From Kapaibacterium sp044224925 (GTDB lineage Bacteria; Bacteroidota; Ignavibacteria; Kapaibacteriales; Kapaibacteriaceae): a stretch of 64,000 nt of DNA. The stretch lies in contig JBGAJM010000003.1 of the NCBI GenBank assembly GCA_044224925.1, positions 62,001-126,000 of the forward strand. Direction: 5' to 3'. How positions within the stretch are numbered: the stretch's first letter is position 1; each line of letters opens with the position of its first letter. The notes beneath the pieces were generated by a model. That model was not told the DNA's origin. It saw only the letters and a list, made by a program, of their open reading frames with translations, and did not search any database. A program made the position numbers and the translations under genes. This document shows positions 25,142 to 34,519 of the stretch, in pieces.

Positions 25142-27433
25142 ATGTGCACTTCGATCATCCCGAGATCTTTGATCCTCATGTTCCTCACATCCAGTTTGCT
25201 CGTCATGACGGCGTGCAACAACGGGGTCATCGATCCGCGTGATACAGGCACAACGAAGACCACGACGACCACTGTGGCCGGCGTCGTCCTCGACGAGTTG
25301 GATGCGCCGATCTCGGGAGCTACGGTGACCGTTGGCTCGCGGACAACAACGACGAACAGATTCGGCATGTACATGCTCACCAACGCAGTGGTGCCAAGTG
25401 AGCGAGCTTGCGTGGTCGTGCGGAAGGAGGGCTACTTCACCGTATCGCGTGCGGAGTGGCCAGCAGCGAACGGACCGACCATGGTGCGTCTCCGTCTGCT
25501 GCGTGCTATGAACACCAAGTCGTTCTCGGCCGTGTATGGAACGACGATCTATGAGGGGAGTGCTCGTGTGATGATCCCTGCGAACGGACTCGTCACCTCG
25601 TCGGGCGCTGCGTACACCGGCACGGTGCAGGCCGCCATCCGTCACTTCGACCCCGACACAACGGCACGATTTCAAGAGTACTTCAGCGGAGATGCCTCGG
25701 CCATTCGCAGTGATGGATCGCAGGTCGAACTGATCAGTCACGGCGTTCTTCGTGTTGTGCTCACCGATGCGACCGGACATCCATTGCAACTCAAAGAAGG
25801 ATCCGCAGCAACGCTCACGTATCCGCTCTCACGCAACCTTGGCGCCACGCCTCCCTCCACTATCCCTCTGTGGTATTTCGATGAGTCGACAGGGTATTGG
25901 AAGGAGGAAGGGCAGGCAAGGTTCGAAGGAAGTAGGTACACGGGAAGCGTGAAGCATTTCACGGATTGGAATCTCGACACACCGGCGCCTCGCGCCTACG
26001 TGCAGGGCACGGTGCGTTGTGCGTCGAACCGACCTGCTTCGCACGTATTGGTGACGATCGGACAAGTGAGCGCGACGACGGACGATAGTGGTCATTATGA
26101 ACATCGGGTGCCTGCGAACACGGCGTTCAATGTTCAGGTGCAGGCACCATTCAATGACGGACTCTCATCGCCGGTGGCGACCGTTCCAGAACTCGCGGAG
26201 TCGGAGACACGCACGGTCGATCTGTTGGTCTCGCCATGCCCCAGCTTTCTTGAAGGGACACTAGTGGATTGTGCCGATGCACCAACAAGTGGCTTCATCA
26301 TGATCACCTCGCCAAAGGGGACGAAGTACACGGCGACAACAACGGGCTCATTCCGCGTGGATGTTCCGTCAGGTGTGCCACTCACCGTCGCAGCGCTCAC
26401 AAGTGACGGTAATGCAACGGTCGACCTTGCTGTACCTCCGATCAACGAAGGCGATCTTGTATCAGTGAATGCATTGCGTGCATGTGGGGCGGCATCGATC
26501 GATGTCACCGACATTGAACTCGGACAGATCGGTGCCGTGGATGCGGCCTACATCGATCACGGTCAGTCGATCGCAGTGCTCACCTCGACCAGTGTTCGCA
26601 TCTACTCCACGTCGACCGGTTCGCTACAGCGCGAGATCGACGTGATCGGCAGCACACCAACCTTCACACCAGCAGAAGGACTGATGTTCAGCGATGATGA
26701 GAGCGTGATGTTGGTCTTTGGCACCAACGGCATCACGAAGGTGTTTGCCGTTGCAAGCGGGACCGAGAAGACCGTGCTTCGCAGCGTTGTCGATGCGATG
26801 CTCACTCCGAATGGAGAGAACGTTGTCGTAGCGGATAGTTCCAGGAACCTACGTCTCTGCAGTGCCATCGATGGTAGTCCGCTCAAACAACTCGCGAAGA
26901 CCATGTTTAGAGATGAACGCATACTCATCGGCTTCACGAGCGGTGGGGCCGATGTGTTGTACATGAATCATGACCCGAGTGCCGTGTACATCGTGGACTT
27001 GGCCACGGGCGTTCAGAAGGCAGAGTTGTCCTTCTCCTATAGTAGTGGTGAAAAGGGCGTGCTTTCAATGGATCGTCGTCTCTACGTCGATGTGGTTCGG
27101 GATCGAACATTGAAGGACTTCATCGGATTCTATAGCATCCCGGAGTGTCAACTCATCACGTCGAACGACTTTGCCAGTGATTCGTCGATCTACATGCCAC
27201 TTGCCATTGCTCCAGGGAATCAGCGGTTCCTCTCGGCACGCGTGACCACACCGTATATGAATGAACCGGTCATGCTACGAGATGTTGTCGGGAATACTGC
27301 GCCACGTCCGCTGCCGATCCCTTCAATGAGCACGTCCATTCCTTGGGCATCGTTCGATGAAGGTGGCACGCATGCTGCCGCCCTCTTCAGGATCGGTGGA
27401 CAGTTCGCCACCCTTCGGATCTGGAAACTCTAG
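25142..27433 (+). CDS. Large lipoprotein, carboxypeptidase-regulatory-like plus propeller (paralogue 1 of 3)
   Basis: This 763-aa surface lipoprotein has lipobox MTAC followed by NNGVIDPRD. A first carboxypeptidase-regulatory-like domain (about 40-95, VAGVVLDELDAPISGATVTVG) is followed by an extracellular module with the hallmark LWYFDESTGYWKEEG and HFTDWNLD. Two more regulatory-like beta sandwiches follow (YVQGTVRCASNRP, FLEGTLVDCADAP). The last 280 residues resemble a WD40/YVTN-type propeller (LTPNGENVVVADSSRNLRL). AGGAG 7 nt upstream and equal length with its paralogues set the start at 25142. The two following genes are full-length paralogues in the same orientation. The ligand is unknown. 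Confidence 0.85.
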   Translation: MCTSIIPRSLILMFLTSSLLVMTACNNGVIDPRDTGTTKTTTTTVAGVVLDELDAPISGATVTVGSRTTTTNRFGMYMLTNAVVPSERACVVVRKEGYFTVSRAEWPAANGPTMVRLRLLRAMNTKSFSAVYGTTIYEGSARVMIPANGLVTSSGAAYTGTVQAAIRHFDPDTTARFQEYFSGDASAIRSDGSQVELISHGVLRVVLTDATGHPLQLKEGSAATLTYPLSRNLGATPPSTIPLWYFDESTGYWKEEGQARFEGSRYTGSVKHFTDWNLDTPAPRAYVQGTVRCASNRPASHVLVTIGQVSATTDDSGHYEHRVPANTAFNVQVQAPFNDGLSSPVATVPELAESETRTVDLLVSPCPSFLEGTLVDCADAPTSGFIMITSPKGTKYTATTTGSFRVDVPSGVPLTVAALTSDGNATVDLAVPPINEGDLVSVNALRACGAASIDVTDIELGQIGAVDAAYIDHGQSIAVLTSTSVRIYSTSTGSLQREIDVIGSTPTFTPAEGLMFSDDESVMLVFGTNGITKVFAVASGTEKTVLRSVVDAMLTPNGENVVVADSSRNLRLCSAIDGSPLKQLAKTMFRDERILIGFTSGGADVLYMNHDPSAVYIVDLATGVQKAELSFSYSSGEKGVLSMDRRLYVDVVRDRTLKDFIGFYSIPECQLITSNDFASDSSIYMPLAIAPGNQRFLSARVTTPYMNEPVMLRDVVGNTAPRPLPIPSMSTSIPWASFDEGGTHAAALFRIGGQFATLRIWKL

Positions 27434-27517
27434 ACTGCACGATAACTTGTAACCAAACTTCCCATTCGTGCTAGATGCATGAAGTGAGCACGTATTCAAG
27501 TTCTCTGAGAGATCCCC

Positions 27518-29812
27518 ATGAAGAAGTTCGATTTTCTCCGTCCATTTGTGGCGCTCGTCGCTGCAACGGGGTTGCTCCTGTTGAGCGCCTGCAACAATGG
27601 ACTGATCGACCCGAAGGACACGCCGACGACGGCCGTGGTGAGCACCACGGTGAGCGGTATGGTGGTGGATGAGGCAGGGTTGCCGATGGCTGGTGTGGCC
27701 GTGACGGCCCACGGCTCCACGACAACAACGAATGCCCAAGGCGTCTTCCAATTCAAGAACATCTCGGTGCCGAACGATCGCGCATGCGTGATCGCCCGCA
27801 AGAGCGGCTACTTTAACGCCGCCCATGCAGAATGGCCAAAGCAGAACGGTGTGACGTTGGTGCACCTGACAATGCAGAAGGCAACGATCACCACGACGTT
27901 CTCCGCGTCCGCCGGAGGCACGGCCTCGATCTCGACCTCGTCGGTGAACTTCCCTGCGAACGGATTCGTCACGTCGACGGGCGCTGCCTACACAGGCACG
28001 GTCTCCGTCGCAGCCGCCTATCTCACACCCGACGATCGCACACCATTCCAGCAGTTCTTCGCCGGTGATGCCGCTGCACGTCGCACCGACAACTCAGTGG
28101 TCGACCTGTTGAGCTACGGCGTCCTTCGCGTGCAACTCACAGGAGCCTCCGGAGAGCAACTGCAACTGCGCTCGGGCAGCACGGCAACCCTTCGCTATCC
28201 CGTTCCTTCGCGCCTTGCCTCCTCGCAGCCCTCCACCATTCCGTTGTGGTACTTCGACGAGTCGATAGGGATGTGGAAGGAGGAAGGGCAAGCGACGTTG
28301 ACGGGTGGTGTGTATGTGGGTACGGTGTCGCACTTCACGGATTGGAATCTCGATGTGCCGAATGCACGACGGGCCTTTGTGGAAGGAACCGTGCGTTGTG
28401 CAGCGAACCGTCCCGTGCCGCATGTGTGGGTGACGATCGGACAAGTGGGCGCGATGACGGATGAGAACGGATACTTCAAACGTCGTGTGCCGGCGGACTT
28501 CGCCTTTACGATCGAAGTGGATCCATCGCGCAACAACGGCATGAGTGCAACACCGTTCGCTGTGTCGGGTATTGCGGAGAATGCAACGCAGACCGTCGAC
28601 GTGATGGTGAGTCCATGTCCGACGATGCTTGAAGGAACACTCGTGGACTGCAACGACAAGCCCATTGCCGGCTTCGTGCAGGTGATGTCGTCGCGTGGTG
28701 CGCAGATGGCCTCCACCTCATCCGGTACATTCCGTGTGAACGTCCCGAGCGGAGAGATCCTCAAGGTGACGGCATTCACGATCGATGCGCAGTCGTCGTC
28801 GGAGACACCGGTATCGGCCATTGCATCGGGCGACAATTTCAACATGGGCACCATTCAAGCATGTAGTGGTGTGCAGACAACGTATCTCGACATTCCGATG
28901 AGCGCCAACTCGCGCGGATCGGCCTTGGTCTATCTCGACAATGGTGCGACGATCGCCGTGCTCGACATGACGTCGGTGAAGTTCTATACTGCTGCAACCG
29001 GAGCGCTGATCCGATCGCTCGATGTGACGAACGGTACACCGAACACGTATGCAGGGTCGCGTCTCATGTTCAGTGCAGACGGAACGGTGATGCTGGTGGG
29101 TGGACCGTATAGCACGACGCAAGTATTTGACGTGAACAGTGGCACTCGGTTGACCACGATCACCGATCCCGGCAGCGGCTTTTTGACGGCCGACGGGAAG
29201 TATGTGATCGCGATGGATAGTTCGGGATCCGTCTCGAAGTTCGATGTGGGAACAGGACAGATCGTGAAGACGTTCGCACTTCCGAAGGGCACGTACCACA
29301 TGCTTGGTCTGCAGGGTGGCGGGGCACGCCTCGTTGTATCGAGCTACCTTCCATCGGCGGCCTACATCGTGTGGGATGCTGCAACGGATAGCAAGGTGCT
29401 CGAGATCCCGATGACAGGATCCCGCGAAATGTCGGGTAGTTTGTCGCCTGACGGTACGGTGGTCGGCACGATCGTACCAGGGGCTGGTCAGCAGGCCGGT
29501 CCGCTTGAATTCTTCAACCTGGTCACCGGAGCGAAGATCAGCTCGATCGTTCCAAGCGACCCAAGAACGTATCCGTCCATGCCAAGCGCGATCTCGAACG
29601 ATAACGTGTACTACGTGGGTACGGTGTACGACTCGTCGAAAGCGACCATGCCGATGATCCGCAAGGTGAGCGATGGCAGCACGACGAAGATCCTCCCGAT
29701 CCCGGCACTCAATGCCTATGGCTCTGCCTATGTCTTCGATCCGAACGGTACGCACCTCGCGGCCTTCTTCTCGACGCAGACGCAGAACGTCATTCGCATC
29801 TATCAGCTCTGA
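27518..29812 (+). CDS. Large lipoprotein, carboxypeptidase-regulatory-like plus propeller (paralogue 2 of 3)
   Basis: This 764-aa protein is collinear with the gene at 25142. It has lipobox LSAC-NNGLIDPKD, VSGMVVDEAGLPMAGVAVTAHG, LWYFDESIGMWKEEG, HFTDWNLD, YVQ/FVEGTVRCAANRP and MLEGTLVDCNDKP. The C-terminal propeller ends with FDPNGTHLAAFFS. It starts 84 bp after paralogue 1 with GAGAG before the ATG and is followed by a strong terminator. It is probably the last gene of a two-gene unit, since the third copy lies beyond the terminator. Its GC is high, like the rest of the window. Confidence 0.87.
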   Translation: MKKFDFLRPFVALVAATGLLLLSACNNGLIDPKDTPTTAVVSTTVSGMVVDEAGLPMAGVAVTAHGSTTTTNAQGVFQFKNISVPNDRACVIARKSGYFNAAHAEWPKQNGVTLVHLTMQKATITTTFSASAGGTASISTSSVNFPANGFVTSTGAAYTGTVSVAAAYLTPDDRTPFQQFFAGDAAARRTDNSVVDLLSYGVLRVQLTGASGEQLQLRSGSTATLRYPVPSRLASSQPSTIPLWYFDESIGMWKEEGQATLTGGVYVGTVSHFTDWNLDVPNARRAFVEGTVRCAANRPVPHVWVTIGQVGAMTDENGYFKRRVPADFAFTIEVDPSRNNGMSATPFAVSGIAENATQTVDVMVSPCPTMLEGTLVDCNDKPIAGFVQVMSSRGAQMASTSSGTFRVNVPSGEILKVTAFTIDAQSSSETPVSAIASGDNFNMGTIQACSGVQTTYLDIPMSANSRGSALVYLDNGATIAVLDMTSVKFYTAATGALIRSLDVTNGTPNTYAGSRLMFSADGTVMLVGGPYSTTQVFDVNSGTRLTTITDPGSGFLTADGKYVIAMDSSGSVSKFDVGTGQIVKTFALPKGTYHMLGLQGGGARLVVSSYLPSAAYIVWDAATDSKVLEIPMTGSREMSGSLSPDGTVVGTIVPGAGQQAGPLEFFNLVTGAKISSIVPSDPRTYPSMPSAISNDNVYYVGTVYDSSKATMPMIRKVSDGSTTKILPIPALNAYGSAYVFDPNGTHLAAFFSTQTQNVIRIYQL

Positions 29813-29846
29813 CCACTGAAACAACGTCGACGTGTGTGATGAGAAG

Positions 29847-29884
29847 CAGCCCGTGCATCAGCAATGATGTGCGGGCTGTTTTTT
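29847..29884 (+). terminator. Intrinsic terminator after paralogue 2
   Basis: A 13-bp stem (CAGCCCGTGCATC with GATGTGCGGGCTG, two G-U pairs) with a 6-nt loop is followed by six T. It lies 34 bp after the stop codon. Confidence 0.9.
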
Positions 29885-29970
29885 ATGACGTATGAAGTAT
29901 CTGCATCGTAAAAACGTCGTGCGTGATTGGAATCATCTTCAGGCCTCTGGTACGTTCACAGCGCCCACGA

Positions 29971-30119
29971 CCTTGCCGCCTCGCAGCCATCCACTCTACC
30001 GCCTGGTGTTTCGACGAAGATGCAGGGCTGTGGAAGGAGGAAGGGGAGGCAAGGTTGCAAGGAGGACAGTAGGTGGGCAGTGCCTCGCATTTCACAGAAT
30101 GGAACCTTGATATCCCTGA
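29971..30119 (+). pseudogene. Decayed fragment of a fourth lipoprotein paralogue
   Basis: About 150 bp match the part of the paralogues that encodes SQPSTIPLWYFDESxGxWKEEG to HFTDWNLD (compare 28206-28360). Within it, GTGGAAGGAGGAAGGG and TCGCATTTCACAGAATGGAA are recognisable, but the frame is broken by small indels. It lies between the terminator of copy 2 and the start of copy 3. The rest of the 429-bp gap (29885-29970 and 30120-30241) shows no gene; the latter part must hold the promoter of copy 3. Confidence 0.8.
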
Positions 30120-30241
30120 AGCGCAGATGTCGACGAACGCACGGATAGCGTGGTTCGTATTTTTTCCCTATGAGCAGCTGACGGTAGAACGCAAATTGTC
30201 AAGGGTAAGTGAGTACGTAGGGAGTCATTCCGAGGCAGTCA

Positions 30242-32536
30242 ATGCGAAACGCCGTCCTTCTCTTTGTGAGGTCGTTCCTCGTTGTATTGTGGTGCGTATC
30301 CTGTGATCATGGTGTCGTGCAGCCGCACGACCCAGCGTCGACCGAGCTCGTTACCACGACGATAGGTGGCGTTGTCCGTGATGAGAGTGGGACGCCCATG
30401 GTAGGAATTGTAGTAACTGCGCATGGTGCTACCGCGATCACCAACGAGTACGGGGTGTATCTCTTGAAAAATGTTTCAGTGCCACGTGAACGCGTGTGTG
30501 TGGTCGCTCAAACTGCACGATTCTGGGGAGGCGGCAAGGCACAATTGTCGTCCGCTCAAGCAGAATGGCCAACACCAAACGGCGTTACACTCGTATCGTT
30601 GACGATTCAGCAAGTTGACGACAAATACTTGGCATCCACCGCTGAAGGTGGTACGATCAACAGCTCAGGTGCTGAGATCATCCTTCCACCGAATAGTATC
30701 GTACGATCTTCCGGTCTGGACTACGATGGGCCGGCACGAGTTGCATTCACACATATCTCACCGGATAGCACTTCGGCGATCTCATTGCATATGAGTGGTG
30801 ATGCAATGGGTATGCGTGCGGACAACGCGCCGTCAGTAGTCACTAGCTATGGACTTCTGCGAATCCGCTTTGTGAGCCTATCAGGTGAGGAACTTGATCT
30901 ACGACCCGGTGTATTCGCGACGATCAAGGTTCCGATCCCAGCGAAACTTGCAGCACCACCACGTTCAGATCTCCCACTGTGGTGCTTCGATCGGCAACTG
31001 GGCATGTGGAGGGAGGAAGGGAACGTAGCGCTCGAAGGAAGATTCTATGTGGGCCGCGTTACTCGTCTGATGGATTGGAACGTTGGGCTTCCAGCTACAT
31101 CTCGATCGTATGTGGAGGGAACAGTTCGATGTGGCACAAACACTCCGCTTGCTCATGTGTGGTTGACGATCGGGCAAGCGATGGTGCGCACAGATGAGAA
31201 CGGTGTGTTCAAGAGTCATGTCCCTTCGAACAGCGCATTCAATATTGAAGTCGAAGCGAGCAAGAATAATGGTCTTGCTGTAGCACCGATGAGCGTTGGA
31301 CCCATTGCTCCAGACGCAACGCGATACGTGGACGTGAACGTCGATGGCTGTCCTACGCTTGTAACGGGTACGTTGATCAATTGTACAGATCAACCAATTG
31401 GGGGTGTCCTGCATGTTCGTACATCTCGAGGTGTTGTCGTAGCTTCTTCGTCGAAGGGGTCCTTTCAAGCTGTGATCCCGAGTGATGAGAAGCTGACGGT
31501 AACAGGCTTTTCGACTGATGCCCAAAAGTCTGACGGCAACATTGTAGCATCAGTACCAAACGGATCCGTGTTCGACCTAGGTCCGATTCGCATGTGCACG
31601 AAAGCACAACCCACGTACATCGATATCTACGCAGAGGGGAGGAGCGTGCACGCCCTTGCCTTTACGCGGAGCGGTGCGAGCGTTGCAGTTGTCAAGGATG
31701 GCGTTGTTGAGTTCTATAGCACGTCAACGGGTGTAAAGATCCGCTCCATTATGATCGAACGAACAGATCCAAATGCCGCCCCGGGTGACCGGATCACGTT
31801 CAGTGATGATGACTCGATGATGCTGTTATCTGGATCCCGCTTTACCAGGCTGTTCGATTTGAGATCTGGTAGCGTTGTGGCAACATATGACAGTTTTGAA
31901 GTTGGCCTATTGACAGCCGATGCGAAGTACATTATCGCCATTGATCGACTCGGTCAAACACGTCAGCTTGATGCACGAACCGGACACATCGTGAAGACCT
32001 TCTCACTACCTGCGAACAGGTGGCTACGACTCATGCGACTGCAAGAAGGTGGAGCACGATTTGTAGTTTCAGGTCGTGAACCTGATGGTGTCACTGTTTG
32101 GGATTGCACATCAGATTCACAGGTTCGATTCGAGTCGACACCAGTCTGGTACATACTTCCGAAGGGACTTTCTCCAGATGGCACCACGCTTGCCAGACTT
32201 CTTTCGGAAGCCAACCAGAAACCCGATGGGCTTCAGTTCGTGGATCTCTTGTCAGGACGTATCACGAGTACACGTACGACCATTTCGGAACTCCCTGCCG
32301 CCATCTCTTGGGACAACCAGCGATTCATAACGATCGACGATGCTGCTAGTGATCCGTATCGGAACACACCGGTGGTACGAGATGTGCGCGACGGAGGGAT
32401 CTTGAATGTGTTGCCAGTTCCGTCGGTCGGCATGTCATCGTTGGGTTGCACGTTCGATCCGAGTGGCATTCGCGTTGCCTCGTACTTGCAACCGTACGAA
32501 ATGTACCACGCACGGATCAGGATCTGGACGCTCTAA
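30242..32536 (+). CDS. Large lipoprotein, carboxypeptidase-regulatory-like plus propeller (paralogue 3 of 3)
   Basis: This 764-aa protein is collinear with the two preceding paralogues but more diverged. It has lipobox CVSC-DHGVVQPHD, IGGVVRDESGTPMVGIVVTAHG, LWCFDRQLGMWREEG, YVEGTVRCGTNTP and VTGTLINCTDQP, and a C-terminal propeller (LTADAKYIIAIDRLGQTRQL). The DNA is visibly richer in A and T and uses codons such as CGA, GTA and TCA more than copies 1 and 2, so it diverged earlier or came from another background. GAGG lies about 9 nt before the ATG. It is transcribed separately, beyond a terminator and a pseudogene fragment. Confidence 0.85.
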   Translation: MRNAVLLFVRSFLVVLWCVSCDHGVVQPHDPASTELVTTTIGGVVRDESGTPMVGIVVTAHGATAITNEYGVYLLKNVSVPRERVCVVAQTARFWGGGKAQLSSAQAEWPTPNGVTLVSLTIQQVDDKYLASTAEGGTINSSGAEIILPPNSIVRSSGLDYDGPARVAFTHISPDSTSAISLHMSGDAMGMRADNAPSVVTSYGLLRIRFVSLSGEELDLRPGVFATIKVPIPAKLAAPPRSDLPLWCFDRQLGMWREEGNVALEGRFYVGRVTRLMDWNVGLPATSRSYVEGTVRCGTNTPLAHVWLTIGQAMVRTDENGVFKSHVPSNSAFNIEVEASKNNGLAVAPMSVGPIAPDATRYVDVNVDGCPTLVTGTLINCTDQPIGGVLHVRTSRGVVVASSSKGSFQAVIPSDEKLTVTGFSTDAQKSDGNIVASVPNGSVFDLGPIRMCTKAQPTYIDIYAEGRSVHALAFTRSGASVAVVKDGVVEFYSTSTGVKIRSIMIERTDPNAAPGDRITFSDDDSMMLLSGSRFTRLFDLRSGSVVATYDSFEVGLLTADAKYIIAIDRLGQTRQLDARTGHIVKTFSLPANRWLRLMRLQEGGARFVVSGREPDGVTVWDCTSDSQVRFESTPVWYILPKGLSPDGTTLARLLSEANQKPDGLQFVDLLSGRITSTRTTISELPAAISWDNQRFITIDDAASDPYRNTPVVRDVRDGGILNVLPVPSVGMSSLGCTFDPSGIRVASYLQPYEMYHARIRIWTL

Positions 32537-32549
32537 TGTGGAGTCGCGA

Positions 32550-32660
32550 TCATGAGGCCACATAGCGCATCTTCTCGCTGAGCTCAAGCCCGCGTTCGGT
32601 GATGGTCTTGATCACGTTCATGATCACCCGGTACTCTTCGGCCTCGGAAACGATACCCAT
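32550..32660 (-). pseudogene. Stray 3' fragment of an ABC-F gene (or 36-aa ORF)
   Basis: On the minus strand an ATG with GGAGAG about 8 nt upstream opens a 36-codon frame. Its middle reads VIMNVIKTITERGLELSEKM, closely matching the VIMNEIETITERWLELSEKM that ends the ABC-F protein encoded at 34520-36334. At the DNA level about 60 bp are clearly alike (start of match 32570, counterpart 34528), mostly with silent differences. The match stops abruptly further upstream. It is best read as the remnant of a duplicated ABC-F 3' end; a real micro-protein is less likely. Confidence 0.65.
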
Positions 32661-32688
32661 GCCGGGAACTCTCCAGGGTTTACATGTG

Positions 32689-32727
32689 TTCCAACACGCA
32701 TAACAAATGTTCCATGTTGTGTTGGAA
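32689..32727 (+). promoter_or_regulatory. 5'-UTR hairpin overlapping the Shine-Dalgarno site
   Basis: Perfect 9-bp arms TTCCAACAC and GTGTTGGAA, loop 21 nt, lie directly before the DUF4397 gene start (ATG 32738). The second arm contains GGAA of the GGAAGGG ribosome-binding site, so folding would hide it. A further TGTTCCATGTTG in the loop offers alternative pairing. Either a translational switch or a DNA operator is possible. Confidence 0.45.
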
Positions 32728-32737
32728 GGGAAATCAC

Positions 32738-34447
32738 ATGCAAAAAGCTGTAACTGTAGTTATGATGTTCGTGGCATTGACCACGATCGTAGCAGCCCAA
32801 ACGGCGAAGCTTCAGATCATTCACAATGCCGCCGATCCGGCTGCAGCCACGGTAGATGTGTGGGTGAATGGAAAGAACACACTTGACAACTTTGCGTTTC
32901 GAAGCGCAACACCGTTCCTCGATCTTCCCGCAGGCGTCGACATCATTGTTGGGATCGCAGGACCCAATAGTACGATGGCTTCGGAAGCCCTGGCAACGTT
33001 CACGTTGAATCTACCAGCCAACAGTACGTCCATTGCGATCGCGAATGGGGTGCTTTCTTCGACAGGGTTTGCGGCGCAAACCGATCCAAACGCCGCTCCG
33101 ATCTCCTTCAATGTGTTCCCAGTGGGCAATGCCCGCACAGCTGCCGGAACCGCAGGGAATGTCGACGTTCTGGTATGGCACGGTGCAACCGACGCACCTG
33201 CCGTTGACATCTATGCAGGTGCCACTCGTGTCATTCCGTCGCTGTCCTATGGGAAGGCTGCCGAGTACTTGAGTGTCCCTCCGGCAGAGTATGAGTTGGG
33301 AATTGCTCCGGCAGGTGGTGCCATGATCGCTGCCTTCGATGCTGATCTGCGCAATGCCGCAGGAGCCGCTATCACGGTATTGGCATCTGGCTTTTTGAAT
33401 CCCGCCGCCAATAAGAATGGTGCAGCCTTTGGGTTGTTCGTTGCCACGGCAGCAGGCGGACCTCTTACACCATTGCCTGTTGCGAAAGCGGATGAAGCAA
33501 TGGTGCAGGTGATCCACAATGCAGCAGACCCAGCAGCGACCGAGGTAGATGTGTACGTGAATGGTGTGAAGTTGCTCGACAACTTTGCGTTCCGTACGGC
33601 ATCGCCCTTTGTTCCCGTGCCGGCAAACACCGACCTGGTCATTCAAGTAGCTGGGCCAACCAGCGCGTCAGCATCTGAGGCGTTGGCATCCTTCCCCGTG
33701 AACGTGCCGGTCGGCCGATACGTGATCGTCGCCAATGGCGTGCTCAACCCTTCTGCATTCGCACCAAACACAGATCCAAACGCAAGTCCGATCGCCTTCT
33801 CGTTGTATTCGATCGCAGGCGTACGGGAAGCCGCAGCAACGTCCGGTAACGTCGACATCGTCGTGTTCCATGGTGCAACCGATGCGCCAGCTGTGGACGT
33901 GTATGCTGGAACGACGAAGATCGTCGCCGGAGCATCCTACGGACAGAACACGCCGTACATCGAAGTGCCAGCAGGCGCATACGTGTTGGGCATCGCTCCA
34001 AAGGATGGCGATGCGTTTGCATTCTTCAATGCAGACCTTACCAAGTTGGCCGGACAGGCAGTGTCCGTCGTGGCATCTGGCTTCTTGAACCCGGCATCGA
34101 ATAATAGCGGACCGGCGTTCGGACTCTGGGCTGCGCTTGCGTCAGGTGGTGCATTGGTGCAACTTCCACCAACAACAGCTTCGGTGGTCGAGCCCGAAGT
34201 GCTCGGTTTGAGCGTCTCTCCGAATCCGGCTTCCGAGGCATTGACGCTGAAGGTGGATGATGCCGCTTCGTCGAGCTGGTCCATTTCTGACGTGACCGGG
34301 CTGACGTTGCTTTCCGGAAACTTTGGTTTCGATGCTAGTCCCGCCACCATTCACGTCGATGTGAATGCCGTCCCAACGGGCGTCTATTATGTCACTGTTC
34401 GCTCACGAGGAATGGTGAGCACAGTGCCGGCATCGATCATACGATAA
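32738..34447 (+). CDS. Secreted protein with tandem DUF4397 domains and T9SS sorting domain
   Basis: This 569-aa protein has a signal peptide ending IVAA-QT. Two DUF4397 units of about 230 residues follow, each with LQIIHNAADPA/VQVIHNAADPA, DVWVNGKN/DVYVNGVK, VDVLVWHGATDAPAVDIY or VDIVVFHGATDAPAVDVY, and VLASGFLNPA/VVASGFLNPA. A T9SS type A C-terminus closes the chain (LSVSPNPASEALTLKV to VPTGVYYVTVRS). GGAAGGG before ATG 32738 decided the start. It is presumably a surface-attached or secreted protein; the role of DUF4397 is not known. A strong terminator follows. Confidence 0.9.
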   Translation: MQKAVTVVMMFVALTTIVAAQTAKLQIIHNAADPAAATVDVWVNGKNTLDNFAFRSATPFLDLPAGVDIIVGIAGPNSTMASEALATFTLNLPANSTSIAIANGVLSSTGFAAQTDPNAAPISFNVFPVGNARTAAGTAGNVDVLVWHGATDAPAVDIYAGATRVIPSLSYGKAAEYLSVPPAEYELGIAPAGGAMIAAFDADLRNAAGAAITVLASGFLNPAANKNGAAFGLFVATAAGGPLTPLPVAKADEAMVQVIHNAADPAATEVDVYVNGVKLLDNFAFRTASPFVPVPANTDLVIQVAGPTSASASEALASFPVNVPVGRYVIVANGVLNPSAFAPNTDPNASPIAFSLYSIAGVREAAATSGNVDIVVFHGATDAPAVDVYAGTTKIVAGASYGQNTPYIEVPAGAYVLGIAPKDGDAFAFFNADLTKLAGQAVSVVASGFLNPASNNSGPAFGLWAALASGGALVQLPPTTASVVEPEVLGLSVSPNPASEALTLKVDDAASSSWSISDVTGLTLLSGNFGFDASPATIHVDVNAVPTGVYYVTVRSRGMVSTVPASIIR

Positions 34448-34477
34448 CGCATTTCGTTCGCACGACGACTATATGAG

Positions 34478-34509
34478 AACGGCGGACCCTTGAATGGGTC
34501 CGCCGTTTT
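34478..34509 (+). terminator. Intrinsic terminator after the DUF4397 gene
   Basis: Perfect 12-bp arms AACGGCGGACCC and GGGTCCGCCGTT, 6-nt loop, then TTTT-type tail. It sits between convergent genes and may also slow transcription from the ABC-F side. Confidence 0.88.
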
Positions 34510-34519
34510 GCTTTGAACA

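Noticed and set aside
28718..29824. 368-codon open frame opposite lipoprotein paralogue 2
   Set aside because: Rich in Arg and His, no motif, and not kept in the aligned paralogues 1 and 3.
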